Of a stretch of DNA of 64,000 nt, positions 44,317-53,391 are shown piece after piece; the first letter of the stretch is position 1, and every line of letters starts with the position of its first letter. Location of the stretch: NCBI GenBank assembly GCA_001916065.1, contig MNRS01000018.1, positions 150,590-214,589 of the forward strand, in the 5' to 3' direction. Origin of the DNA: Clostridium sp. 28_17 (GTDB lineage: Bacteria; Bacillota; Clostridia; TANB77; CAG-508). Both the position numbers and the translations under genes were made by a program. The notes under the pieces are model-generated. The model searched no databases. It saw only the letters and a list, made by a program, of their open reading frames with translations, and had not been told where the DNA came from.

Positions 44317-45688
44317 TTATTTTCCTAAACAGAATTTAGAAAAAATTTCATTTATTATATCATCAGTTACAACTTCTCCTGTTATATTTCCTAAATCTTC
44401 CAAAATATCTTTTACAAAAATTGCAATTATATCAATTGGCATATTTTCTTTAACAGTATTTTTTGCTTTTTTTACATTTTCGATTGCTTTTGAAATTAAA
44501 TTTTTATGTCTTAAATTTGTAACTATAACATCATTATCTACATTTATTTCTTCCAAACTAAACATTTTAGATATTAAATTGTACAATTTTTCCAATCCTT
44601 CTCCATTTAATGCAGAAATTTTTATAACATTTTCAGTAATTTCTTTAAATTTAGCATCATTTTCAGTCAAAACACTATTCAAATCTGCTTTATTTAACAA
44701 AATTATTGATTTTTTATTTTTTATAATATTTAAAATTTCTTCATCCTCTACAGTTAATTCCTTAGAACTATCAAATATTGCAATAACTAAATCTGCATCA
44801 TTTGCAATTTCCTTAGACTTCTTTATTCCTATTTTTTCAACTTCGTCTTTAGCATCCCTTATGCCTGCAGTATCTATTAATTTTAGAGGAACACCCTCTA
44901 TATTAACAAATTCCTCTATTGTGTCTCTTGTTGTACCTTCATATTCCGTAACAATTGCTCTATCTTCCTTTAGTATTGCATTTAATAGTGATGATTTTCC
45001 TGCGTTTGGCTTTCCAATTATTGCAGTTTTTATTCCTTCCTTAATCAATTTTCCGTTGTCAAAACTTTTTTCAAGTATTTCCAATTTATTTTGTACACTG
45101 TCTAACATGCTTGATATTTGGCTACTTGTAACATCTTCAACATCATATTCTGGATAATCTATGCTAACATCCACATTAACCATAACATCTAAAATTTCTT
45201 GTTTTATTTCCTTTATTTTTCTGGATAAAACACCCTCTAATTGCTTTATTCCCGTTTTTGCTTCTTTTTCTGATTTTGCATTTATTACATCTATAACAGA
45301 CTCTGCTTGTAATAAATCAATTCTTCCATTTAAAAAAGCTCTTTTTGTAAATTCCCCTGGCTCGGCTAGATTTGCGCCATTTTTTAAACATAAATCTAAT
45401 ATTTTTCTTATTACTATATTTCCACCATGTGTGTTTATTTCGCACATATTTTCTGTTGTGTAACTTCTTGGAGCCTTGAAATATGATACTAAAACTTCGT
45501 CTATTATTTCTTCATTTTCTACAATATGACCATATTTTATTGTATATCCTTTAATATTTTCTACGCTTTCTTGCTTTTTAGGTTTAAAGATTTTATTTAG
45601 TACGTCAAAGCATTTTTCCCCACTCATACGTACTATTCCAATTCCACCAATTCCGCGGAGCCGTAGATATTGAAGCGATTACATCCAT
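44317..45688 (-). pseudogene. mnmE: tRNA modification GTPase MnmE, with apparent N-terminal frameshift
   Basis: MnmE is the GTPase partner of MnmG. Most of the protein is intact from 45627 (436 residues): N-terminal folate domain with LVSYFKAPRSYTTENMCEIN, G domain GKPNAGKSSLLNAIL, DTAGIRD, NKAD, and the terminal FSKFCLGK with the catalytic Cys. The expected first residues are encoded just upstream: ATG at 45688 behind AGGAGG gives MDVIASISTAP, but GIGGIGIVRMSGEK continues in the next frame. One extra base at the CCGCGG run near 45653 explains it. Essential context makes a sequencing or assembly indel likelier than real loss. Confidence 0.85.
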
Positions 45689-45781
45689 TATTTTTTACCT
45701 CCTTTTTCAACAAAAAAGAAGCCAAAGATAGAATTACTTTATACAAGTAAAATCTGACCTTTGACCTCCGATTTTATATAT

Positions 45782-46477
45782 TTAATTTCTTTTTAAAGAT
45801 ATAACTACTCTTCTTCTAGGTTCTTCTCCTATACTTCTAGTCTCTACTTTGTCGCTATTTTGTAGTTTTGCATGAATTATCTTTCTTTCATAGGCTTGCA
45901 TTGGCTCTAAAGTAACAGATTTTTTAGTTTTTATAACTGTTTTTTCAAGTTTTTCTGCCAAATCTTCTAATGCTTTTTCTCTTTTTGCTTTATATCCTTC
46001 TATGTCTAAAACAACTCTTACTCTGCTTTCTGTTCCATTGCTTGCTATTGTAGATAAGATAGTTTGGAAAGCATATAATGTTTCTCCTCTGTATCCTATT
46101 AAAAATCCTAAATTTTCATTATTTATGTTTACTTTTAGTCCTGATGATGTCTTTTCTATGCTATATTTAGCATCTTTTTGAGTTTTTTCTAAAAATTCTT
46201 TTAAGAATTTTTCTACATTTTTTTCTGCTTTTTCTTGTTCTTCAATAGATAATTCTATTTCTTTTCTATCTTTTTTTACATTTTCATGTTTTTCATTTTC
46301 TTTTACTGTTAATTGTACCTTAACAACTCTTGGTGCTAAAATACTGAAAAAACTGCGTTTTTCCCCACTTTCTAAAACTTTAATATCAACCATATTTTTA
46401 GTAACTTTTAATTCTTTTAAGCCTTTTTCTATGGCCTCATTTGTTGTTTTTCCTTCAGCTACAATACTTTTACTCAT
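45782..46477 (-). CDS. khpB: RNA-binding protein Jag (KhpB)
   Basis: A 231-residue protein with three parts. The Jag-N domain begins KSIVAEGKTTNEAIEKGLKE, a charged linker follows (~55-90), then a KH domain (GLKVNINNENLGFLIGYRGE) and an R3H domain (MQAYERKIIHAKL...EEPRRRVVI). KhpB binds RNA with KhpA and affects cell elongation and sporulation in Bacillota. It is co-transcribed with yidC upstream. Confidence 0.95.
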   Translation of the reverse strand: MSKSIVAEGKTTNEAIEKGLKELKVTKNMVDIKVLESGEKRSFFSILAPRVVKVQLTVKENEKHENVKKDRKEIELSIEEQEKAEKNVEKFLKEFLEKTQKDAKYSIEKTSSGLKVNINNENLGFLIGYRGETLYAFQTILSTIASNGTESRVRVVLDIEGYKAKREKALEDLAEKLEKTVIKTKKSVTLEPMQAYERKIIHAKLQNSDKVETRSIGEEPRRRVVISLKRN

Positions 46478-46509
46478 TCTAACATTTCCCCTTCTTCCGG
46501 CAAATATAT

Positions 46510-47397
46510 TTAATCTTTTATAATTTTGTTTAAAACTAATCTTTCGCCAATCATTAAAATGTTATTTACTAACCAATACAACGCTAGCCCTAATGGTGCT
46601 ACAAGAGATATTGAAACAGACATTATTGGCATCATCCAAGACATCATTTTGTTTGATTGTTCCATCATATCTTCCATTTCGTTTTTCTCTTCTTCTTTAC
46701 TGTCTTTTTCCTCTTTTTCAGTAATATCAATCACTCCATCATTCTTCTTGCTCTTCTTTTGCATTGATGTTGTAATTTTCATTGATATAAATGTTGATAT
46801 TATATAAAGTGCTGGTATTATATATACTGTCCAATCATTTAAGTTTTGTTGTGGTATTTTACTTAAGTCTAATCCGCAGAAATTCATGTTTAAATTAATT
46901 TTATTTAAACCTTCATCTTCTGGCATTTTTTCTTTTAAGTAATCTAATTCTCTTATTATATCAATTTCTGAATATGCTTGATTTACAGTAATTCCACCGT
47001 CTTTTAGTTGTTGTACATATGTGTTTATTTGGTCATTATTTATTTTTTCCATGTATGTTAATGGGCATCTAACCATATAGAATATTGATATTAATAATAT
47101 AAATTGTGCTATTGTACTTAAACATCCACTAAATGGACTCATATTTTCTTTTTTATATAAATCCATCATTTCTCTATTTAACTTTTCTGGATCATTTTTA
47201 TATTTAAATTGCAAAACTTTAATTTTTTCGTTAAGTTCTGTGCTTTTTTTCATTGTCCTTTGTTGTTTTATTGATAATGGTAACATAATAATTTTTATCA
47301 AAACAGTGAATAAAATTATTGCTAAACCATAATTTCCAACAAAATTGTTAATAAAGTTTAATAAATATCCAAAAATGTTTGCAAAAAATTGAAACAT
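46510..47397 (-). CDS. yidC: Membrane protein insertase YidC (SpoIIIJ type)
   Basis: A 295-residue insertase. The 60KD_IMP core includes NYGLAIILFTVLIKIIMLPL, IKQQRTMKKSTELNEKIKVL, then SPFSGCLSTIAQFILLISIF and the C-terminal PLGLALYWLVNNILMIGERL. A soluble insert of about 75 residues (residues ~120-195) and a Glu/Lys-rich loop are lineage additions. The N-terminal lipoprotein signal of Bacillus SpoIIIJ is not seen. YidC inserts small membrane proteins alone or with Sec. It lies in the rpmH operon. Confidence 0.95.
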   Translation of the reverse strand: MFQFFANIFGYLLNFINNFVGNYGLAIILFTVLIKIIMLPLSIKQQRTMKKSTELNEKIKVLQFKYKNDPEKLNREMMDLYKKENMSPFSGCLSTIAQFILLISIFYMVRCPLTYMEKINNDQINTYVQQLKDGGITVNQAYSEIDIIRELDYLKEKMPEDEGLNKINLNMNFCGLDLSKIPQQNLNDWTVYIIPALYIISTFISMKITTSMQKKSKKNDGVIDITEKEEKDSKEEEKNEMEDMMEQSNKMMSWMMPIMSVSISLVAPLGLALYWLVNNILMIGERLVLNKIIKD

Positions 47398-47412
47398 TTA
47401 TTTTCCTCCTGA

Positions 47413-47631
47413 CTATTTTAGCGGGTCATACCCGCCTTTTGAGAAAGGATTACATCTTAAAATTCTATGTATTCCTAAAATTGTACCTTTTACCGCACCA
47501 TACTTTTCTATTGCTTGTTTTGTATATTCTGAGCATGTTGGGTAAAATTTGCAATTTATATTTTTACTTTCTAACCATAAAGAAATATGCTTTTGATAAA
47601 AATTTATTGCTTTTAATAATATTTTTTTCAT
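47413..47631 (-). CDS. yidD: Membrane protein insertion efficiency factor YidD
   Basis: A 72-residue YidD: AINFYQKHISLWLE, the Cys cluster CKFYPTCSEYTKQAIEKYG and GILGIHRILRCNPFSKGGYD. The start is two bases downstream of the rnpA stop and the protein is full length. It is a peripheral membrane protein thought to assist YidC. Confidence 0.96.
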   Translation of the reverse strand: MKKILLKAINFYQKHISLWLESKNINCKFYPTCSEYTKQAIEKYGAVKGTILGIHRILRCNPFSKGGYDPLK

Positions 47632-47633
47632 TT

Positions 47634-47987
47634 CTATATTTCCGTATTTTCTTTAATTTGTGCCTTGTCAAATATATAATTCATATCCTTTTTTATGTTT
47701 TCAAATGTCGCATATTTTATGTCTACATTCTTTTTCCATAAAAAAACGATGCTTTTTCCTGTTTTTATTTGTGGTTCTAATATCTTATAATTTTCTCTAA
47801 TTAGCCTTTTTATGTGGTTTCTTTTAACTGCTTTTGCAGTTTTTACACTTATGGCTAGTCCTAGTAAATTACAGTCTTTATTATTGTCTTTTATAAAAGC
47901 ATCTATGTTTTTTCCTGAAAAATATTTTCCTTTTGACAAAACGTGTTTAAATTCATAATTTTTTTTTAACATTTTTGTTTTTTTCAT
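47634..47987 (-). CDS. rnpA: Ribonuclease P protein component
   Basis: A 117-residue basic protein with the RnpA signature AVKRNHIKRLIREN and the preceding LSKGKYFSGKNIDAF. It binds the RNase P RNA and helps 5' maturation of tRNAs. The ATG at 47987 behind GAAGGT is preferred over the longer frame beginning at 48005. Confidence 0.95.
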   Translation of the reverse strand: MKKTKMLKKNYEFKHVLSKGKYFSGKNIDAFIKDNNKDCNLLGLAISVKTAKAVKRNHIKRLIRENYKILEPQIKTGKSIVFLWKKNVDIKYATFENIKKDMNYIFDKAQIKENTEI

Positions 47988-48032
47988 TTTTATACCTTCT
48001 TGCATTTGAAAAGTGGCATGAAAAAAATTAAA

Positions 48033-48167
48033 TTATGCACTTAATTTTTTTCTACCTTTAGCTCTTCTTGCTTTTAAAACGTTTCTGCCTGCTCTTGTTT
48101 TCATTCTTTTCATAAATCCGTGTTCTTTCTTTTCTTGTCTGTTTTTTGGTTGAAATGTTCTTTTCAT
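48033..48167 (-). CDS. rpmH: Ribosomal protein L34
   Basis: A 44-residue frame on the minus strand, MKRTFQPKNRQEKKEHGFMK, then RMKTRAGRNVLKARRAKG and RKKLSA. It is a textbook L34 of normal length. TAGGAGGTG lies upstream of the ATG. First gene of the rpmH-rnpA-yidD-yidC-khpB operon. Confidence 0.98.
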   Translation of the reverse strand: MKRTFQPKNRQEKKEHGFMKRMKTRAGRNVLKARRAKGRKKLSA

Positions 48168-48242
48168 TCTTTAGCACCTCCTACTGCTTAATTTTATTAA
48201 ATTCCATTTCTGGAAGTTTTATACATATTTGCAAGTATATCG

Positions 48243-48272
48243 ATTATACAGTAAACAGTTTGCGTTTGTCAA
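48243..48272 (-). promoter_or_regulatory. Promoter of the rpmH operon
   Basis: On the minus strand, TTGACA (48272-48267), 18-base spacer, TATAAT (48248-48243). Diverges from dnaA. Confidence 0.75.
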
Positions 48273-48362
48273 GAGTTTTTTTAAAAAAGTGTAAAAAGAA
48301 ATTTGGTACTATGTAAACTTTTATTTTTCATTTTTTTGTAATATTTTTGTAATATAAGGAAG

Positions 48363-48573
48363 TTATCCACAGTTTTTTTATAAATTTTCCACAATTAAAA
48401 AAAATTTTCCACAACCCTATTGACTTTTTATTATATTATTTGTTATTATATGAATTACAAAAAAATGCGCGTTTTTTATTGGTATTTCAGTAAAAATTCT
48501 GTTCGTATATTTTTGGCTTTTATTACTAAAATATTACAAACTTATCAACAACTGTGGATAACTATGTGGATAA
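48363..48573. promoter_or_regulatory. Upstream origin subregion (DnaA-box cluster) and dnaA promoter
   Basis: Perfect TTATCCACA boxes occur at 48363-48371 (+), 48553-48561 (-) and 48565-48573 (-). TTATCAACA at 48542 and two TTTTCCACAA near 48389 and 48407 are weaker. TTGACT at 48420-48425 with TATTAT at 48444-48449 (18-base spacer) is a candidate dnaA promoter lying among them, implying autoregulation. This matches the incC half of bipartite Bacillota origins. Confidence 0.8.
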
Positions 48574-48599
48574 GTTTTGTTAGAAAGGATGAAAAAAAA

Positions 48600-49935
48600 A
48601 TGGGCGTAGACAAAGATGAACTTTTAAGCAAATTAAAAGAATTACTCAAAGGTGAAGTTTCAACAATTTCTTATGATACATGGTTTGCTCCATTAGGAAT
48701 TGATTCAATAAAAGATAATCATATTGTTTTTACAGCAACTTCTGAATTTCAACAAGATTTTATTGAAAACAAGTTTAATAGTCTAATTTTCAACACTTTA
48801 AGATTTATCACAAATAAAGAATGGACTTTTTCTGTTATTGATCTTTCAAAAGAGGAAAACACAAATCAAAATATTATTGCAGATAAAAATTCGAATGTTA
48901 CAGATGCCGAACTTGAAACTAACCATCAGACAATAGATCCAAAATATACTTTTGAAACTTTTGTTGTGGGTAATAACAACAGATTTGCACATGCAGCAGC
49001 ATTAGCAGTAGGAAATGAACCTGGAGAATCTTACAATCCGTTATTTTTATACGGTGGTGTTGGTTTGGGTAAAACTCACTTAATGCAAGCTATTGGTAAC
49101 AGAATTTTAGAAAATAATCCAAAATCTAATGTTCTATATGTTACATCAGAAAAATTTACAAATCAACTTATAAACGCTATCAGAGATGGTAAAACCGAAA
49201 TGTTTAGAAATAAATATCGTAATATAGATGTTCTACTTATTGATGATATCCAATTTATAGCTGGTAAAGAAAGAATTCAAGAAGAATTCTTCCACACATT
49301 TAATACTTTAAGAGAAGCTAGAAAACAAATCATTATTTCAAGTGATAAGCCTCCAAGAGATATTGAATTTTTGGAAGATAGATTAAAATCTAGATTTGAA
49401 TGGGGGCTTTTAGCCGATATATCTTGTCCAGATTATGAAACTCGTTGCTCAGGATGAAAGTATAATAATTGATGATTCGATTTTATCCGACATAGCAACA
49501 AAAATTGATTCAAACATAAGAGAATTAGAAGGTGTATTTAATAAAATTGTTGCTAGAGCCAATTTAACACACAGTCCAATTACAATTGAACTTGCGGAAA
49601 ATATTATTAATGAATTCAAATATGAAAGTGAAAAAGTAATTTCTAGTGATTTCATAAAAGAGACTATTGCTAAATATTTTAGCATAGATAAAGATGACTT
49701 AAGTGGTAGTAAAAGGTCTAATGATGTTGCTTTTCCAAGACAAATTGCAATGTATCTTTGTAGAGAAGTTGCAGGGATGTCATTCCCTCAAATTGGTGTA
49801 GAATTCGGTAATAGAGACCATTCAACAGTAATACATGGCTACAACAAAATTGCAAAAGAAATAAAAGAGAAAAATAGTACCAAGTTAATTGTGGAAAGTG
49901 TGGAAAACATAATTACGAGTGAAAAAAACAAGTAG
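48600..49935 (+). pseudogene. dnaA: Chromosomal replication initiator DnaA, with apparent 20-base deletion/frameshift
   Basis: The ATG at 48600 follows AAAGGATG. Domain I (LLSKLKELLKGEVSTISYDT), the AAA+ core (YTFETFVVGNNNRFAHAAAL, Walker A GGVGLGKTHLMQA, Walker B VLLIDDIQFIAGK) and domain IV (GVEFGNRDHSTVIHGYNKIA) are all present. The frame breaks after SCPDYETR at 49453. The continuation AQDESIIIDDSILSDIATKI is in another frame. Compared with the family, about seven residues (IAILxKK) are missing, i.e. 20 bases. An intact product would be about 451 residues. Since dnaA is essential, an assembly error or mixed strain is likely, but the sequence as given cannot encode a full DnaA. Confidence 0.9.
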
Positions 49936-49989
49936 GCTCTAAATAAAATTTATTGTTTTTAAATTTATGTTTGGAAAAATAATTGTTTG

Positions 49990-50251
49990 GAAAAAAATGT
50001 TGAATCTGTTCTTACGGAATAGCAACATTAGATATCCACACCACCATGTGGAAAACGTGTGTATAACATGTGGAAAACTCATTTATCCACATTTCAATTT
50101 TTTCACTGTGGAAATTTTACCAAGTTATCCACTGAGTTATGCACAGGCATTTTGCTAGGGGTAGTAACTTTCAACATAGTTATCCACAGTTTCCACAGTA
50201 CCTACTACTACTACTACTAAATACTTTTATTATTATAATATATATTTATAG
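49990..50251. other. Replication origin oriC with DnaA boxes, DnaA-trio and unwinding element
   Basis: The dnaA-dnaN spacer contains TTATCCACA at 50083-50091 and 50180-50188. Near-matches are ATATCCACA (50032), TTATCCACT (50125), TTATGCACA (50137), GTTTCCACA (50189-50197) and several TGTGGAAAA. Just after the last two boxes come GTAC and six perfect CTA triplets (50202-50219), then an A+T tract to 50251. Box pair, trio and A+T tract in this order form the basal unwinding system described for Bacillus subtilis, where DnaA extends from the boxes on to the 3'-GAT-5' trios to open the strands. Confidence 0.9.
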
Positions 50252-50263
50252 GGAGGAACAAAA

Positions 50264-51382
50264 ATGAAAATTGTATGTTACAAAGACAAAATCTTAAAAG
50301 CCATTAATTCCGTAGTTAAAGGTGTGGCTTCTAAGACTACAATGCCTATACTAGAAGGTATACTTATTCAAACAAATGATAATGAAATAAAATTAACAAC
50401 TTATGATTTAGAAATCGGTATAGAATATGTGATGGAATGTGATGTTAAAGAACAAGGTAGTACTGTTGTAAATGCTATAATGTTTAGTGAAATTATAAGA
50501 AAATTACCAGATACTGAAATTTATTTAACTTTAAATGACAAAAATTTATTAGAAATTGAATGTGAAGGATCTTTATATAAATTAGCAACTATGAATCCAG
50601 AAGAATTTCCTGAACTTCCAAAGATTGAAGTTGAAAATTCTATAGAAGTTGAACAAAATACTTTAAAAAATATGATTAGAAAAACTATATTTGCAGTAAG
50701 TTCAGAAGAAAATAGGCCTATTTTTACAGGATGCTTATTCGAAGTTAAACAAAATAAACTAAATATTGTTGCAGTAGACGGATTTAGACTTGCTTTAAGA
50801 AGTATATTCTTAAACAAACAGACAAATGATTTTAATGCAGTAATTCCTGGAAAAACATTAAACGAAGTAAATAAAATTTTATTAGATTCTTTTGAACCAG
50901 TAAAAATAGGGGTTTCAAAGAATCAGGCTTTATTTGAAATGGATAATTGTAAAATTGTTACTAGAATTCTTGATGGTGAATTTTTAAATTATAAAAGTGT
51001 TATTCCTGATAATTGGGAAACAAGAGTAGAGGTTAATAAAAATAATTTACAAAATAGTTTTGAAAGAATTAGTTTAATTTCTGCATCTTCTGTAGAAAAA
51101 GAGAAAAAATACCCAGTAAAAATTAATGTTGATATTGGTAAAGTTGTTATTTCTTGTACAAATCAAACAGGTGATGCTAAAGAGGAATTATTTGTTTCAA
51201 CTGAAGGAAAAAATCTTGAAGCAGGATTTAATCCAAAATATTTTCTTGATTGCTTAAAAGCAATTGATGATGAAAATGTTTATGTTGAATTTGGTACAAG
51301 TATTTCTCCTTGTTTGATAAAATCAACAGAAAATAGAGATTACGTTTATATGATTTTACCTATTAGACTTAAAGAAGATTAA
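50264..51382 (+). CDS. dnaN: DNA polymerase III beta sliding clamp
   Basis: A 372-residue clamp of three repeated domains: MKIVCYKDKILKAINSVVKG start, SSEENRPIFTGCLFEVKQNK, VDGFRLALR and the ending YMILPIRLKED, close to the canonical YxxMPMRL binding pocket. GGGAGGA precedes the ATG. It follows oriC directly, as usual. Confidence 0.97.
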   Translation: MKIVCYKDKILKAINSVVKGVASKTTMPILEGILIQTNDNEIKLTTYDLEIGIEYVMECDVKEQGSTVVNAIMFSEIIRKLPDTEIYLTLNDKNLLEIECEGSLYKLATMNPEEFPELPKIEVENSIEVEQNTLKNMIRKTIFAVSSEENRPIFTGCLFEVKQNKLNIVAVDGFRLALRSIFLNKQTNDFNAVIPGKTLNEVNKILLDSFEPVKIGVSKNQALFEMDNCKIVTRILDGEFLNYKSVIPDNWETRVEVNKNNLQNSFERISLISASSVEKEKKYPVKINVDIGKVVISCTNQTGDAKEELFVSTEGKNLEAGFNPKYFLDCLKAIDDENVYVEFGTSISPCLIKSTENRDYVYMILPIRLKED

Positions 51383-51385
51383 TAA

Positions 51386-51428
51386 AAAAGTTTTCCACAA
51401 CTTATTAATTGTTTGTGGAAAACTTTTT
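51386..51428 (+). terminator. Terminator after dnaN
   Basis: AAAAGTTTTCCACAA (51386-51400) pairs with TTGTGGAAAACTTTT (51413-51427). The stem arms themselves contain TTTTCCACAA, a DnaA-box-like core. Confidence 0.85.
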
Positions 51429-52290
51429 AAAATAAATAATTTTTTGGGTATGATAAAAAGTAGAATTAAAAATGAAAATTAAAAATTTTCGTTTTTGTTT
51501 TTAAAATTAATAATATATGATGGAATGAAAAAATAGAAAAAATTAGAAAAAAAAAGAATAAAATAGAATAAATTAGATAAAAATAGTTTATAAAATGTGG
51601 AAAACTATTTTGAAATTAATCTAAAAAGAGGAAAATAAAATTAAATTTAATTAATTATGAAAAAAATAGAATAAATTAGAATAAAATAGTAAAAAAAAGA
51701 AAAAATATTTTTTTTAATTTAATAAATTGATTTTATTTATGAAAATATTGAAAATTAAATCTGACAAAATAAAAATATAAAATAAAAATATAAAATAAAT
51801 ATAAATTTAAATTGTGAAAAATAAAAAAATATAAAAAATTAAAAAAAATTTTTAAAAAATATAATTAAATAAAAAATAAAATATAAAAAATTAGAATTAA
51901 TTAATAAAAAAATCACAATTAATAAAAAATAATAAATAAATAAATTATAATTAAAAAAAATAATAAAAAAATAAAATTAATAAATTAAATTTAATTAAAA
52001 TTAATTTAAAAAAAATAGAATAAATTAGAAAAAAATCGAAAAAAATAGAAAAAATAAGATAAAAAATAAAAATTAGACGCATGAAAATCAAAAATAAGAC
52101 GTTTTTAAAAAATAAAAATATAATTTAATTATAAAAAATAAATTAAATTAAAATTGAAAATAATAAAAAATAGAAAAAATTAGTAAAAAAAAGAATAAAT
52201 TAGAAAAAAATAGATAAAAATAGTTTATAAAATGTGGAAAACTATTTTTAAAATTAAAAAATAAAAGAAAATAAATTAATAAAAATTTTT
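51429..52290. repeat. A+T low-complexity spacer between dnaN and recF
   Basis: About 860 bases with nearly no C on the plus strand and no credible frame. The S4-domain gene (yaaA/rlbA) normally found here is absent. Two copies of ATAGTTTATAAAATGTGGAA (then AACTATTTT), at about 51584-51612 and 52218-52246, form direct repeats, and variants of AATAAATTAGAAAAAAATAG are scattered through. One C/G-containing island (GACGCATGAAAATCAAAAAT, about 52076) has flanking AGACG repeats. Confidence 0.7.
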
Positions 52291-52303
52291 ATTGGAGAAA
52301 AAA

Positions 52304-53371
52304 ATGTGGATAAAAAAAATAAAAATAAAAAATTTTAGGAATTACGAAAGTGAAGAAATAAATTTAGAAAAAAATATAAATATTTTCTATGGACAAAATG
52401 CACAAGGAAAAACAAATATAATAGAATCTATATTTTTATGTAGTTTAGGAAAATCATTTAGAACAAAAAAAGATAAAGAAATGATTAAATTAAATGAACA
52501 AAATGCGTTAGTTGAAGTAGAATATGAAAAATCAGATAGGGACGGAAAAATAAAAATAGAAATTGGAAATAAAAAAAATATTTATTTAAATGGAATAAAA
52601 ATAAAAAAATTAAGTGAATTATTAGGAAATTTAAATATTGTAATTTTTACACCAGATGATATAAATATTTTAAAAGGCGGTCCACAAAATAGAAGAAGAT
52701 TTTTAGATATAATGATTAGTCAATTAAGACCAAATTATATGCATATTTTAAATTTATATATAAAAACAATGGAACAAAGAAATAATTATTTAAGACAAAT
52801 TAAAGAAGAACATAAAGACGAGAATCTGTTAGAAATATGGGATGAAAAATTAGCAGAATATGCAATTAAAATATATGAATATAGAAAAGAATTTATTGAA
52901 AAAATAATTAAAAAATTAGACATAATTCATAAAAATATAACAAATGGGGAAGAGCAAATAGAATTAGAATATGTAACAGAATGTGATAGCAAAGAAAAAT
53001 ATTTAAAATTATTAAAAGAACGAAGAAAATTAGATATTATTAAAGGATTTACAACAAAGGGTGTACATAGAGACGATTTTATGATATATATTAATAAGAA
53101 AGATATAAAAATATTTGGTTCACAAGGTCAAAATAGAACCGCAATGCTTTCTTTAAAATTAGCAGAACTTCAAGTTATATATGATGAAATAGGAGAATAT
53201 CCAATTTTATTACTAGATGATTTTATGTCAGAGTTAGATAAAACAAGAAGAAAAAATTTTTTAGAAAATATTGAAGGAACACAAGTAATTATTACGGGAA
53301 CTGAAAAATTAGATATTGAAAATTTAGAATATTTGGAATATAATGTGTCTAATGGAAAAGTTCTAAAATAA
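52304..53371 (+). CDS. recF: DNA replication and repair protein RecF
   Basis: A 355-residue SMC-like ATPase. Walker A is FYGQNAQGKTNIIESI, HRDDFMIYINKKD and FGSQGQNRTAMLSLKLAEL form the signature, and ILLLDDFMSELDKTRR is Walker B/D-loop. RecF loads RecA at gaps with RecO/R. The ATG at 52304 is behind TGGAG. Its first bases, TGTGGATAA (52305-52313), are a perfect DnaA box on the minus strand. The gene is A-rich like its spacer, so lysine and isoleucine are over-represented. Confidence 0.95.
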   Translation: MWIKKIKIKNFRNYESEEINLEKNINIFYGQNAQGKTNIIESIFLCSLGKSFRTKKDKEMIKLNEQNALVEVEYEKSDRDGKIKIEIGNKKNIYLNGIKIKKLSELLGNLNIVIFTPDDINILKGGPQNRRRFLDIMISQLRPNYMHILNLYIKTMEQRNNYLRQIKEEHKDENLLEIWDEKLAEYAIKIYEYRKEFIEKIIKKLDIIHKNITNGEEQIELEYVTECDSKEKYLKLLKERRKLDIIKGFTTKGVHRDDFMIYINKKDIKIFGSQGQNRTAMLSLKLAELQVIYDEIGEYPILLLDDFMSELDKTRRKNFLENIEGTQVIITGTEKLDIENLEYLEYNVSNGKVLK

Positions 53372-53391
53372 AAAATATAGGAGGAAGTCAA

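Noticed and set aside
39285..48167. parS site for ParB within the window
   Set aside because: No match or close near-match to TGTTTCACGTGAAACA was found by eye.
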